A stretch of DNA of 64,000 nt from Virgisporangium aurantiacum (GTDB taxonomy: Bacteria > Actinomycetota > Actinomycetes > Mycobacteriales > Micromonosporaceae). The position numbers and the translations under genes are program-made. Position 1 is the first letter of the stretch. Each line of letters begins with the position of its first letter. Shown piece by piece: positions 8,665 through 17,140 of the stretch. Under the pieces are notes generated by a model that worked only from the letters and a program-made list of their open reading frames with translations, ran no database searches and was not told the origin of the DNA. The DNA is taken from the NCBI RefSeq assembly GCF_016863635.1, contig NZ_BOPG01000024.1:62001-126000 (forward strand). Direction: 5' to 3'.

Positions 8665-10495
8665 GGCAGATCAAGGGCGGCGGGCGGCCGGTCGCCTCCG
8701 ACGAGGAGCTCCGCGCGGTCGGCGGCACCGGCCGGATCTTCCGCGTCGGCCTCGCCGGCCTGTTCCGTGGTGGACGCGAGGAGTGGCGCACGTTCGTCCC
8801 GTCGATCCTCGCCGCGATCGTGCAGGGCGGCGCGATCGTCGCGGCCGCGTCGGGGCTCGGGTGGGTGACGACGCACGTCATCACGCCCGCGTTCGCCACC
8901 GGGGAAACCACGGTCGGCGCGGCGTTCTCGGCGGCGGCGGTGATCGTCGGCATCGCGCTGGTGCGCGTCTGCGGGCTCGTGACGCGACGGGTCACCTCCG
9001 GCACCACCCAGTTCCGGCTGCAGGCCCGCTACCGGCGCGCGCTGACCCGGCGGTACCTGCGCCTGGGTCTCGCCTGGCACCGGCGCAACCCGGCCGGCCA
9101 GATGCTGTCGACCGTCGGCTCCGACGTGGAGGCCACGTGGTCGCCGATGATGCCGTTCCCGTTGGCGATCGGCGTGCTGTTCATGCTCGTCGCCGGCGTG
9201 GCCGCCACCGTCGTCGCCGACCGCGTGCTGGCCGTCGTCGCGCTGGTGCTGGTGCCGCTCATCATCGCCGTGAACCTGGGATACCAGCGGCGGGTGGCGC
9301 CGCGCCTGCGGCACGCGCAGCAGATGCGGGCGCAGGTGGCCTCGATCGCGCACGAGAGCTTCGAGGGCGAACAGGTCGTGCGGACGCTCGGCCTGCGTGA
9401 CGCGCAGACCGGACTGTTCGCCGACGCGGCGACCCGGCTGCGCGACGCCAACATCCGCGCCGGCCGGGTGCGACCCGATCGTGGAACTCCTTCCCACCAC
9501 GGGTGTTCTCGTCGTCCTCGTGGTCGGCGCCAACCGCGTCGCCAGCGGCGCCATCGACACCGGTGTGCTCATCCAGGTCACCTATCTTCTGACCACGATG
9601 GCGTTTCCGCTGCAGATCATCGGCCGGCTGCTGAGCGGGCTGCCGTTGTCGGTGATCGGGCGGGAGCGGGTCGGCCGGACCCTCGCGTGCGCCGAGGAGC
9701 TTCCGTACGGCGCGCGGGCGTTGACGGACCAGGACGACGGGTTGTACGCCCGGCTCGACGACGTCGGTTTCGGGTACGACCCGGCGCAACCCGTCGTCGA
9801 CGGGCTCGGCCTCGATCTGCCGCCGGGCACCGTCACCGCCGTCGTCGGCGCCACCGGCGCGGGCAAGAGCACGCTGGCGAGCCTGCTGAGCCGCCTGCTC
9901 GACCCGTCCCGCGGAACCGTCTCCTACGACGGTCACGACGTCCGCGACCTGGCCGAGGGACAGGTCACCGGCACCGTCGCGCTGGTGGCCCAGCAGACGT
10001 TCCTGTTCGACGACACCGTGCGCGTCAACGTCGCGCTCGACGGGTCGTACACCGACGACGAGATCTGGCACGCGTTGCGGACCGCCGCCGCCGACACGTT
10101 CGTCGCCGCGTTGCCGAACGGGCTCGACACGACGCTCGGGGAACGCCACGCTGTCCGGCGGCCAGAAGCAACGGGTCGCGCTCGCCCGGGCGCTGATCCG
10201 GCGGCCGCGCCTGCTGATCCTCGACGACGCCACGTCGGCGCTCGACACCCGCGTCGAGCGCGACATCCTCGCCCGGCTGCGCGGCGCGGTCGGGCAGACC
10301 ACGCTCGTCGTGGTGGCCTACCGGCGCAGCAGCATCGTGCTCGCCGACCGGGTGGTGTTCGTCCACAATGGACGGATCGGCGCCACCGGAACCCACCGCG
10401 ACCTGTTCGACACCGTGCCGGCCTACCGCGACCTGGTCGGCGCGTACGACGACGCGGTCGAGGTCGACGAGCTCGCGCGGGCGGTGCGGGCATGA
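8658..10495 (+). pseudogene. ABC exporter subunit 1 (membrane plus ATPase domain), broken by two frameshifts
   Basis: A type-IV half-transporter is readable across three frames. It runs from the GTG at 8658 (AGGAG 5 bases upstream) to about 9470, then in the next frame to about 10147, then in the third to the stop at 10493-10495. Each junction fits one extra base: GTGCGACCC near 9470 and CGCCACG near 10147. The membrane domain is followed by Walker A GATGAGKST (about 9850), then LSGGQKQRVALARAL and LLILDDATSALD just after the second junction. Walker B ends in Asp rather than Glu and the H-loop has Tyr (VVAYRRS), as in the degenerate half of heterodimeric exporters. Everything else is intact, so this is either a very recent pseudogene or base-call errors. 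It overlaps subunit 2 by ATGA. Confidence 0.75.
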
Positions 10496-12288
10496 AGGAC
10501 GGCTCCTTCGCCACCATCCGGCGCGGGCTGCGGGCCACGCCGGAGATCTTCACCGGCATCCGGCTGACGCTGCTGCTCGCGCTGTTCGCGGCCGGCGGGC
10601 GCATCGTCGTCCCGATGATGACCCGGTACACCGTCGACCACGGCCTCACCGACACCGACCGCGTCCTCGGCGCCGTCGGCGTCGCGCTGCTCGTGGTCGT
10701 GTCGGCCGGCGTCTGCTCGTGGGCGATGAACACGCGGCTCGTGCGGGCCAGCGAGACGGCGCTCGCCGCGTTGCGCGTCAAGGCGTTCGACCACATCCAC
10801 CGGCTGTCGTCGCTGACGCAGCACCGCGAACGCCGCGGCTCGCTGGTCGCCCGGGTCAGTTCCGACGTCGACATCATCACCCAGTTCACCCAGGCGGGCG
10901 GCGTGACCCTGCTCATCAGCCTGCTGCAGATGGTCATCGCGACCGTCGTGATGCTGTGGTACTCGTGGGTGCTGGCGCTGGTGGTGCTCGCCTGCTTCGT
11001 GCCGGCGGCGCTGCTGATGCGGGCCGCCCAGCGGCGGGTCGCCGCCCGGTACCGGCAGGTGCGCCGCGACGTGGGGGAGATGTACGGGGTGCTCGGCGAG
11101 ACCGCCGTCGGCACCGTCACGATCCGCTCGTACGGCGTCGAGCGGCTCAGTCAACGGCGGCTCGACGACGCGGTCGACACCGTGCGGCGCACGCAGACCT
11201 CGGCCCTGCCGCAACTCGCGGTCGGCTTCTCGGTCGGCGAACTGGTCGCCGGGCTGTCGACGGCAGCGGTCGTGGTCTGCGGCCTGGTGCTGTCGACGTC
11301 CGCCTACCGCGACGGCGACTGGTCCGGCTGGTTCGGCACGATCAGCCTCGGCGAACTGCTCGCGTTCGTCCTGCTGATCACGTTCTTCTCCCGGCCGATC
11401 CAGCAGTCGGTCGAGATCCTCAACGAGGCGCAGAACGCGGTCGCGGGGTGGCGGCGCGTGCTGGAGATCCTCGACACGCCCGTCGACGTCGCGCCGCCCG
11501 CGGAGCCGGTTCCGCTGCCGGCCGGCCCGGTGCGGGTCGAAGTGGCCGGCGTCGAGTACACCTACCCGACCGGTCCCCGCGTGCTGCACGGGATCGACGT
11601 CGACATCCCGGCCGGCGCGCACGTGGCCGTCGTCGGTGCCACCGGTTCGGGCAAGAGCACATTCGCCAAGCTGCTCACCCACCAACTGGTGCCGCAGCGC
11701 GGCGCGATCCGGCTCAACGGCGTCGGCCTGGCCGACCTGGCACCGGAGTCGCTGTACGGCCGCGTCGCGATCGTGCCGCAGGACTGTTTCCTGTTCGACA
11801 CCACGATCGACGCCAACCTCCGCCTCGCCCGCCCCGAGTGCACCGACGACGACCTCCTCGACGCCCTGTCCGACCTGGACCTGATCTCCTGGCTCGGCAC
11901 GCTGCCGCACGGCCTGCGGACCCGGGTCGGCCAGCGCGGCGAGGAGTTGTCGGCGGGGGAGCGGCAACTGGTCGCGCTGGTGCGCACGTACCTCGTCCGG
12001 CCGGACCTGCTGATCCTCGACGAGGCGACCAGCGCGGTCGACCCGGCGACCGACGTGCGGCTGCAACGGGCGCTCCGCCGGGTCGCGGGCGACCAGACCA
12101 CGATCACGATCGCCCACCGGATGGCGACGGCCGAGACGGCCGACCGGGTCCTCGTCTTCGACGACGGCACCGTCGTGGAGCAGGGCCGGCACGGCGACCT
12201 GGTGGCGCGCGGCGGCGTCTACGCGGGCCTGCACCGCGCCTGGACCGCGATGAAGGCCGAACCGTTTGCGGGGCCGCCGTCGGGGTAG
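10492..12288 (+). CDS. ABC exporter subunit 2 (membrane plus ATPase domain)
   Basis: 598 residues. The membrane domain (about 15-310, six hydrophobic segments) is followed by the nucleotide-binding domain from about 345. That domain has Walker A GATGSGKST near 383, Q-loop VPQDCFLFD, signature LSAGERQLVALVR near 486, Walker B LLILDEATSAVD and H-loop TIAHR. The catalytic Glu and His are intact, but the signature is SAG instead of SGG. With subunit 1's Asp/Tyr substitutions, this gives one consensus and one degenerate ATP site, the pattern of heterodimeric exporters. The substrate is unknown; export of a drug or lipid is the usual family role. The start is translationally coupled to subunit 1. 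Confidence 0.9.
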   Translation: MKDGSFATIRRGLRATPEIFTGIRLTLLLALFAAGGRIVVPMMTRYTVDHGLTDTDRVLGAVGVALLVVVSAGVCSWAMNTRLVRASETALAALRVKAFDHIHRLSSLTQHRERRGSLVARVSSDVDIITQFTQAGGVTLLISLLQMVIATVVMLWYSWVLALVVLACFVPAALLMRAAQRRVAARYRQVRRDVGEMYGVLGETAVGTVTIRSYGVERLSQRRLDDAVDTVRRTQTSALPQLAVGFSVGELVAGLSTAAVVVCGLVLSTSAYRDGDWSGWFGTISLGELLAFVLLITFFSRPIQQSVEILNEAQNAVAGWRRVLEILDTPVDVAPPAEPVPLPAGPVRVEVAGVEYTYPTGPRVLHGIDVDIPAGAHVAVVGATGSGKSTFAKLLTHQLVPQRGAIRLNGVGLADLAPESLYGRVAIVPQDCFLFDTTIDANLRLARPECTDDDLLDALSDLDLISWLGTLPHGLRTRVGQRGEELSAGERQLVALVRTYLVRPDLLILDEATSAVDPATDVRLQRALRRVAGDQTTITIAHRMATAETADRVLVFDDGTVVEQGRHGDLVARGGVYAGLHRAWTAMKAEPFAGPPSG

Positions 12289-12297
12289 GCGGTCGGC

Positions 12298-13674
12298 ATG
12301 CCCATCGCGACGACGAGCCCGGTGACGGGCGACGTGCTGAAGACGTTCGACGCGCTGACCGAGGAGCAGATCGACGGCGCCATCGGCCGATCGGTGACCG
12401 GTTTCCGCGAGTTGCGCGGCACCACGTTCGCGCAGCGCGCCGCCTGGATGCGGGCCGCCGCCGACCTGCTCGACGCCGAGCGCGACGACGTCGGCGCCCT
12501 GATGACGCGGGAGATGGGCAAGACCCTCACCGCCGCGAAGGCCGAGGCGGCCAAGTGCGCCCGGGCGTGCCGCTTCTACGCCGACAACGCCGAGCGCTTC
12601 CTCGCCGACGAGCCGGTCGAGGCGTCCGACGTGGACGCGTCCGCCGCGTACGGGCGGTACCAGCCGCTCGGGCCGGTGCTCGCGGTGATGCCGTGGAACT
12701 TCCCGCTGTGGCAGGCGATGCGCTTCGCCGCACCCGCGCTGATGGCGGGCAACACGGGGCTGCTGAAGCACGCCTCGAACGTCCCGCAGACCGCGCTGTA
12801 CCTCGGCGACCTCTTCCGTCGCGCCGGGTTCCCGGCCGGCGCCTTCCAGACGCTGCTGGTCGGCTCCGACGCGGTCGAGCGGATCCTGAGCGATCCGCGC
12901 GTGCGCGCGGCCACCCTGACCGGCAGCGAGGCCGCCGGCCGCTCGATCGCCGCGATCGCCGGCCGGGAGCTGAAGAAGACCGTGCTGGAACTCGGCGGCA
13001 GCGACCCGTACATCGTGATGCCCAGCGCCGACATCGAGCGCGCCGCCGAGGTGGCGACGACCGCCCGCTGCCAGAACAACGGGCAGTCGTGCATCGCGGC
13101 CAAGCGGTTCATCGTCCACGCCGACGTCTACGACGCGTTCGTCGAGGCGTTCGTCGCCCGGATGGCCGCGCTGACGGTCGGCGATCCGATGGACGACGCC
13201 ACCGACGTCGGTCCGCTCGCCACCGAGCAGGGCCGCGACGACGTCGCCGGGCAGGTCGACGACGCGGCGGCCAAGGGCGCGACGATCCGGTGCGGCGGCG
13301 AGGCCCCGAAGCAGGCCGGCTGGTGGTACCCGCCGACGGTGGTCACCGGCATCACCCCGGCGATGCGGATGTACGCCGAGGAGGTGTTCGGACCGGTCGC
13401 CGGCGTGTACCGGGTCGGCTCCGTCGACGAGGCGATCGACCTCGCCAACGCGACGACCTTCGGGCTCGGCGCGAACGCGTGGACCGCCGATCCCGGCGAG
13501 CGGCAGCGGTTCGTCACCGAACTCGAGGCGGGCGCGGTGTTCGTCGACGGCATGGTCACGTCGTATCCGCAGTTGCCGTTCGGCGGCGTCAAGGACTCCG
13601 GCTACGGCCGCGAGCTGTCCGCGGCCGGGATCCGCGAGTTCTGCAACCTCAAGACTGTCTGGATCGGCGACTGA
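12298..13674 (+). CDS. NAD(P)-dependent aldehyde dehydrogenase, succinate-semialdehyde type
   Basis: 458 residues, the short actinobacterial succinate-semialdehyde dehydrogenase length. Visible motifs are VMPWNFPLWQAMRF (cofactor pocket), LTGSEAAGRSI, the catalytic Glu in LELGGSDP near residue 230 and the catalytic Cys in NNGQSCIAAKR at residue 265. The C-terminus reads PFGGVKDSGYGRELSAAGIREFCNLKTVWI. It would oxidise a semialdehyde to the acid; succinate semialdehyde is the best guess from sequence resemblance. It lies 9 bases after the exporter gene and may be read from the same message, though no functional link is obvious. Confidence 0.85.
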   Translation: MPIATTSPVTGDVLKTFDALTEEQIDGAIGRSVTGFRELRGTTFAQRAAWMRAAADLLDAERDDVGALMTREMGKTLTAAKAEAAKCARACRFYADNAERFLADEPVEASDVDASAAYGRYQPLGPVLAVMPWNFPLWQAMRFAAPALMAGNTGLLKHASNVPQTALYLGDLFRRAGFPAGAFQTLLVGSDAVERILSDPRVRAATLTGSEAAGRSIAAIAGRELKKTVLELGGSDPYIVMPSADIERAAEVATTARCQNNGQSCIAAKRFIVHADVYDAFVEAFVARMAALTVGDPMDDATDVGPLATEQGRDDVAGQVDDAAAKGATIRCGGEAPKQAGWWYPPTVVTGITPAMRMYAEEVFGPVAGVYRVGSVDEAIDLANATTFGLGANAWTADPGERQRFVTELEAGAVFVDGMVTSYPQLPFGGVKDSGYGRELSAAGIREFCNLKTVWIGD

Positions 13675-13777
13675 GCACCCGCGTCTTGCGCATAAGGCAT
13701 CGATAGACGTAGAAATAGCGGCAGTGCACGATCGGTTTCGGCGGCCGGTCGATCGAATCCCGACCTGGGGAGCCAGC

Positions 13778-15865
13778 ATGAAGCTCCGTGCCGCCGCCGT
13801 CTCGCTCGTCGTTCTCGCGGCCGTCGCCGTCGCGTCCGTGAATCCGGGACGCGCGGCGCCGGCCAACGCCGCCGGAACGCCGCCGCCCGGTCCGATCGCC
13901 GCGCCGGTGATGGGCTGGAACAGCTGGAACCGGTTCGGCTGCAACATCGACGAGAACCTGATCAGGGCCACCGCCGACGCCATCGTCAGCACCGGCCTGC
14001 GCGAGTCCGGCTACACCTACGTCAACATCGACGACTGCTGGATGGCCTCGACCCGCGACGCGCAGGGCCGCCTGCAACCGCACCCGACCCGGTTCCCCGG
14101 CGGCATCAAGGCCCTCGCCGACTACGTGCACGCCCGCGGCCTCAAGCTCGGCATCTACTCCTCGGCCGGAACACTGACGTGTGCCGGTTTCCCGGCGAGC
14201 CTGGACCACGAGGTTGTCGACGCGCAGACGTGGGCGTCGTGGGGGATCGACCTGCTGAAGTACGACAACTGCAACAACCAGGGCCGGCCGGCCCGCGACC
14301 GGTACCGGGCGATGGGTGACGCGCTGAAGGCGACCGGCCGCCACATCGTCTACAGCATCTGCAACTGGGGGCTGGACGACCCGTGGCTGTTCGGTCCCGA
14401 AACAGGCGGCAGCTACTGGCGCACCACCGGCGACATCAGCGACAACTGGGGCAGCGTCACGTCGCTGCTCGACCAGCAGCGCGGGCTGGAACCGTTCGCC
14501 CGCAAGGGTTTCTACAACGATCCGGACATGTTGGAGGTCGGCAACGGCGGCCTGACGCAGACCGAGAACATCGCGCATTTCTCGCTGTGGGCGCTGCTGT
14601 CGTCGCCGCTGCTCCTCGGCAACGACCTGCGTTCGGTATCGGCGTCGACGCTGTCGGTGCTGCGCAACGCCGACGTCCTCGCCGTCAACCAGGACTGGGG
14701 CGGCTCGCAGGGTCGCCTGGTCGCCGACGCGGGTGACGCCGAGGTGTGGGCGAAGCCGATGAGCGACGGGTCCACCGCGGTCGTCCTCTTCAACCGCGGC
14801 GCGACCACCGCGACCGTCGCGACCACCGCGGCCGCGCTCGGCCTCGGCGGCTCGTCCGCCTACGCGCTGCGCGACCTGTGGACCGGCGCCACCGCGACGT
14901 CGGCGGGCGCGGTGTCGGCGTCGGTGCCGTCGCACGGCGTGGTGATGTACCGGGTGACGCGGTCGGGGTCGCTGTCGGCCGCACCGGTTGCCGGGACGCA
15001 TCAGGTGAGCGACCTGTCGTGGCTCGCGTCGTCGAACGGGTGGGGACCGGCGGAGCGCGACCGCGCGAACGGCGAGCAGGCCGCGGGTGACGGCGCCGCG
15101 CTGACGGTCGGCGGAACCGCGTTCGCCAAGGGCATCGGCGTGCACGCCGACTCCGCCGTCCACCTCTACCTGGGCCGGGCCTGCCGCACGTTCACCGCGC
15201 AGGTCGGCGTCGACGGTGAGGTCGGCGCGAACGGCTCGGCGCGGTTCCAGGTCTACGGCGACGGCAAACTGCTCGCCTACACCGACGTGAAGACCGGCGG
15301 GCAGGCACCCACCCGGCTCACCGTCGGCACGGCCGGATACCTGACGCTCGAACTGCGGGTCACCGACGCGCGCACCGGCATCGACTACGACCACGCCGAC
15401 TGGGGCGCGCCGACGCTCACCTGTGGGAGCGCCGGCACCGGTTCGTGGGTGAGCGACCGCGCGTGGGCGTCGTCGTCCAACGGCTGGGGACCGGCCGAAC
15501 GCGACCAGTCCAACGGCGAGCAGGCGGTGTCGGACGGCAGCGTGCTCACCGTCGGCGGCGTCCACTACCCCAAGGGGATCGGCGCGCATCCGGCGAGCGA
15601 CGTTGCGGTGACGCTCGGCGGCGCGTGCACCCGGTTCACGGCGGTGGCCGGCGTCGACACGGAGACGGCGGGCCGCGGCAGCGTCGTGTTCTCGGTCGTC
15701 GCCGACGGAACGACACTGTTCACCAGCCCGACGGTCACCACCACACCGATGGCGGTCGACGTCGACGTCACCGGCCGCGGCACGCTGCGACTCGTGGTCG
15801 CCGGCGGGGCGGACGGCGTCGAGTACGACCACGCCGACTGGGCGGATGCCCGTCTCCTTTGTTGA
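13778..15865 (+). CDS. Secreted GH27 alpha-galactosidase with two NPCBM domains
   Basis: 695 residues. The ATG at 13778 has GGGGAG just upstream and opens a signal peptide (MKLRAAAVSLVVLAAVAVA). The GH27 barrel begins PVMGWNSWNRFGC. It includes YVNIDDCWM, the nucleophile segment LLKYDNCNN (Asp 163) and the acid/base segment FYNDPDMLEVGNGGLT (about 246-261). An all-beta domain follows to about 400. Two tandem NPCBM-type carbohydrate-binding domains fill about 410-550 and 555-695; each starts VSD-x-W-AS-SNGWGPAERD and ends YDHADW, so they look like an internal duplication. It would release terminal alpha-galactose from plant or microbial polysaccharide outside the cell. Confidence 0.92.
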   Translation: MKLRAAAVSLVVLAAVAVASVNPGRAAPANAAGTPPPGPIAAPVMGWNSWNRFGCNIDENLIRATADAIVSTGLRESGYTYVNIDDCWMASTRDAQGRLQPHPTRFPGGIKALADYVHARGLKLGIYSSAGTLTCAGFPASLDHEVVDAQTWASWGIDLLKYDNCNNQGRPARDRYRAMGDALKATGRHIVYSICNWGLDDPWLFGPETGGSYWRTTGDISDNWGSVTSLLDQQRGLEPFARKGFYNDPDMLEVGNGGLTQTENIAHFSLWALLSSPLLLGNDLRSVSASTLSVLRNADVLAVNQDWGGSQGRLVADAGDAEVWAKPMSDGSTAVVLFNRGATTATVATTAAALGLGGSSAYALRDLWTGATATSAGAVSASVPSHGVVMYRVTRSGSLSAAPVAGTHQVSDLSWLASSNGWGPAERDRANGEQAAGDGAALTVGGTAFAKGIGVHADSAVHLYLGRACRTFTAQVGVDGEVGANGSARFQVYGDGKLLAYTDVKTGGQAPTRLTVGTAGYLTLELRVTDARTGIDYDHADWGAPTLTCGSAGTGSWVSDRAWASSSNGWGPAERDQSNGEQAVSDGSVLTVGGVHYPKGIGAHPASDVAVTLGGACTRFTAVAGVDTETAGRGSVVFSVVADGTTLFTSPTVTTTPMAVDVDVTGRGTLRLVVAGGADGVEYDHADWADARLLC

Positions 15866-15938
15866 AACTCCCATGACATGCTCGGCGCCGTCGTGACACG
15901 TACCAGGTGTGGACCGTGAACGACGTGAGGAGCGCCGG

Positions 15939-16475
15939 GTGGATTCAGAGCGGGTACGCCGCTTCGAGGCCGTCTACGCCGCCACGTTCACCGCGATCCT
16001 CGGGTACGCGGCGCGCCGGTGCGCCGTCCCCGAGGACGCGGCCGACGTGGTGGCCGAGACGTTCGCCGCGGCCTGGCGCCGGATCGACGACCTGCCACCG
16101 GGAGACCGGGCGCGGCTGTGGCTGTACGGCACTGCCCGCAACGTGCTGGCCAACCACCGGCGCGGATCGGCGCGCCGCGACGACCTGTCGGCCGCGCTCG
16201 CGGCACAGCTCGCCGGCCGGTACGCCCGGAGCCCGGAGGACGAACTGGCGGCGCCGGCCATCCTGCGGCTCCTCCACGAGCTGCCGCCGACCGATCGCGA
16301 GGTGCTGACGCTCGTCGCCTGGGAAGGCCTCGACCACGGCGAGATCGCCGAGGTTCTCCGTTGTTCACGCAACACGGTCCGGCTGCGGCTGCACCGCGCC
16401 CGGCGACGCCTCGCCGCGCGGCTGGCCGCGGCCGGCATCACCACAGGACTGCTGACGGCGGAGGAGAAGCGATGA
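15939..16475 (+). CDS. ECF-type RNA polymerase sigma factor
   Basis: 178 residues from the GTG at 15939, which has GAGGAG about 8 bases upstream; a GTG at 15909 would add ten residues with a poorer ribosome site. Region 2 (about 1-75) includes PEDAADVVAETFAAAWRR and RLWLYGTARNVLANHRR. Region 4 (about 110-165) includes LPPTDREVLTLVAWEGLDHGEIAEVLRCSRNTVRLRLHRAR. It directs RNA polymerase to a small regulon. The next gene overlaps by ATGA and encodes a single-pass membrane protein, the usual arrangement for a sigma/anti-sigma pair. The inducing signal is unknown. Confidence 0.92.
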   Translation: MDSERVRRFEAVYAATFTAILGYAARRCAVPEDAADVVAETFAAAWRRIDDLPPGDRARLWLYGTARNVLANHRRGSARRDDLSAALAAQLAGRYARSPEDELAAPAILRLLHELPPTDREVLTLVAWEGLDHGEIAEVLRCSRNTVRLRLHRARRRLAARLAAAGITTGLLTAEEKR

Positions 16476-17140
16476 ACGACCTGAACGCGGTCACCCGGGC
16501 GGCCCGGGTCCGCGACGAGGACCTGGCCGGAATGGAGTCGGACCCGGCGGCCCGCGCCCTGTTCGACACGATCGTCACCGACACCGACCATGTCGCCGCG
16601 CGGCGGTTCACGGGTCGGCGGATCGTCCTGGTCGCGGCCGCGGTTGTCGTGGTCGGCGCGGCGGCGGTCTTCGGGCCGGGGCTGCTCGGCGACCGGCCCG
16701 GCGGCGCCGCGTCCTACGCCAACGACGCGATCGACATCCGGCGCGAGGGCCGGTTCCTCGTCGCGCGGATCAAGGACCCGCTTGCCGACCGCGAGCGGTT
16801 CACCGAGGCGTTCCGCGCCGTCGGCAAGAAGGTGACGATCACGCTGGTGCCCGTGTCGCCGCGCTACGTCGGGCAACTGCTCAGCTCGGGCAGCAGCGCC
16901 AACCGCACCACCCACGTGGAGACCGAGTTCGAACCCACCGGCGGGGGCCGCGTCGACTGCGCCGTCGAGCCGCTGCGGTGCACGCTCACGATCCGGATCT
17001 CAATCGACACGACGTCGACGGTCCAGTACACGTTCGGCCGCGCGGCCCGTCCCGGCGAGGCTCTCCAGGACCCGTCACGGGATCCCGGTTCCGGCCCCAC
17101 GGTGTCCGGCCCCGGCGCGTCCGCGGGCGGTGGCAATTGA
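16472..17140 (+). CDS. Single-pass membrane protein, putative anti-sigma factor of the upstream ECF sigma
   Basis: 222 residues. A charged cytosolic N-terminus (about 1-48) precedes one transmembrane segment (IVLVAAAVVVVGAAAVFG, about 50-70), and an extracytoplasmic domain ends in a Gly/Pro/Ser-rich tail. There is no clear zinc-anti-sigma HxxxCxxC motif, so the anti-sigma role rests on position (ATGA overlap with the sigma gene) and topology only. The outer domain contains a YANDAIDIRREGRFLVARIKDP segment typical of proteins that follow sigma genes in actinomycetes. Confidence 0.6.
   Translation: MNDLNAVTRAARVRDEDLAGMESDPAARALFDTIVTDTDHVAARRFTGRRIVLVAAAVVVVGAAAVFGPGLLGDRPGGAASYANDAIDIRREGRFLVARIKDPLADRERFTEAFRAVGKKVTITLVPVSPRYVGQLLSSGSSANRTTHVETEFEPTGGGRVDCAVEPLRCTLTIRISIDTTSTVQYTFGRAARPGEALQDPSRDPGSGPTVSGPGASAGGGN

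Noticed and set aside
9465..10150. Programmed ribosomal frameshifting in the ABC exporter gene
   Set aside because: No slippery heptamer or following pseudoknot-like structure is evident at either junction, and two separate shifts in one gene make an indel explanation simpler.
10423..13992. Long minus-strand open frame opposite the second ABC exporter gene and the aldehyde dehydrogenase
   Set aside because: The plus strand carries complete ABC and ALDH motifs; the antisense translation is low-complexity with no conserved motif.
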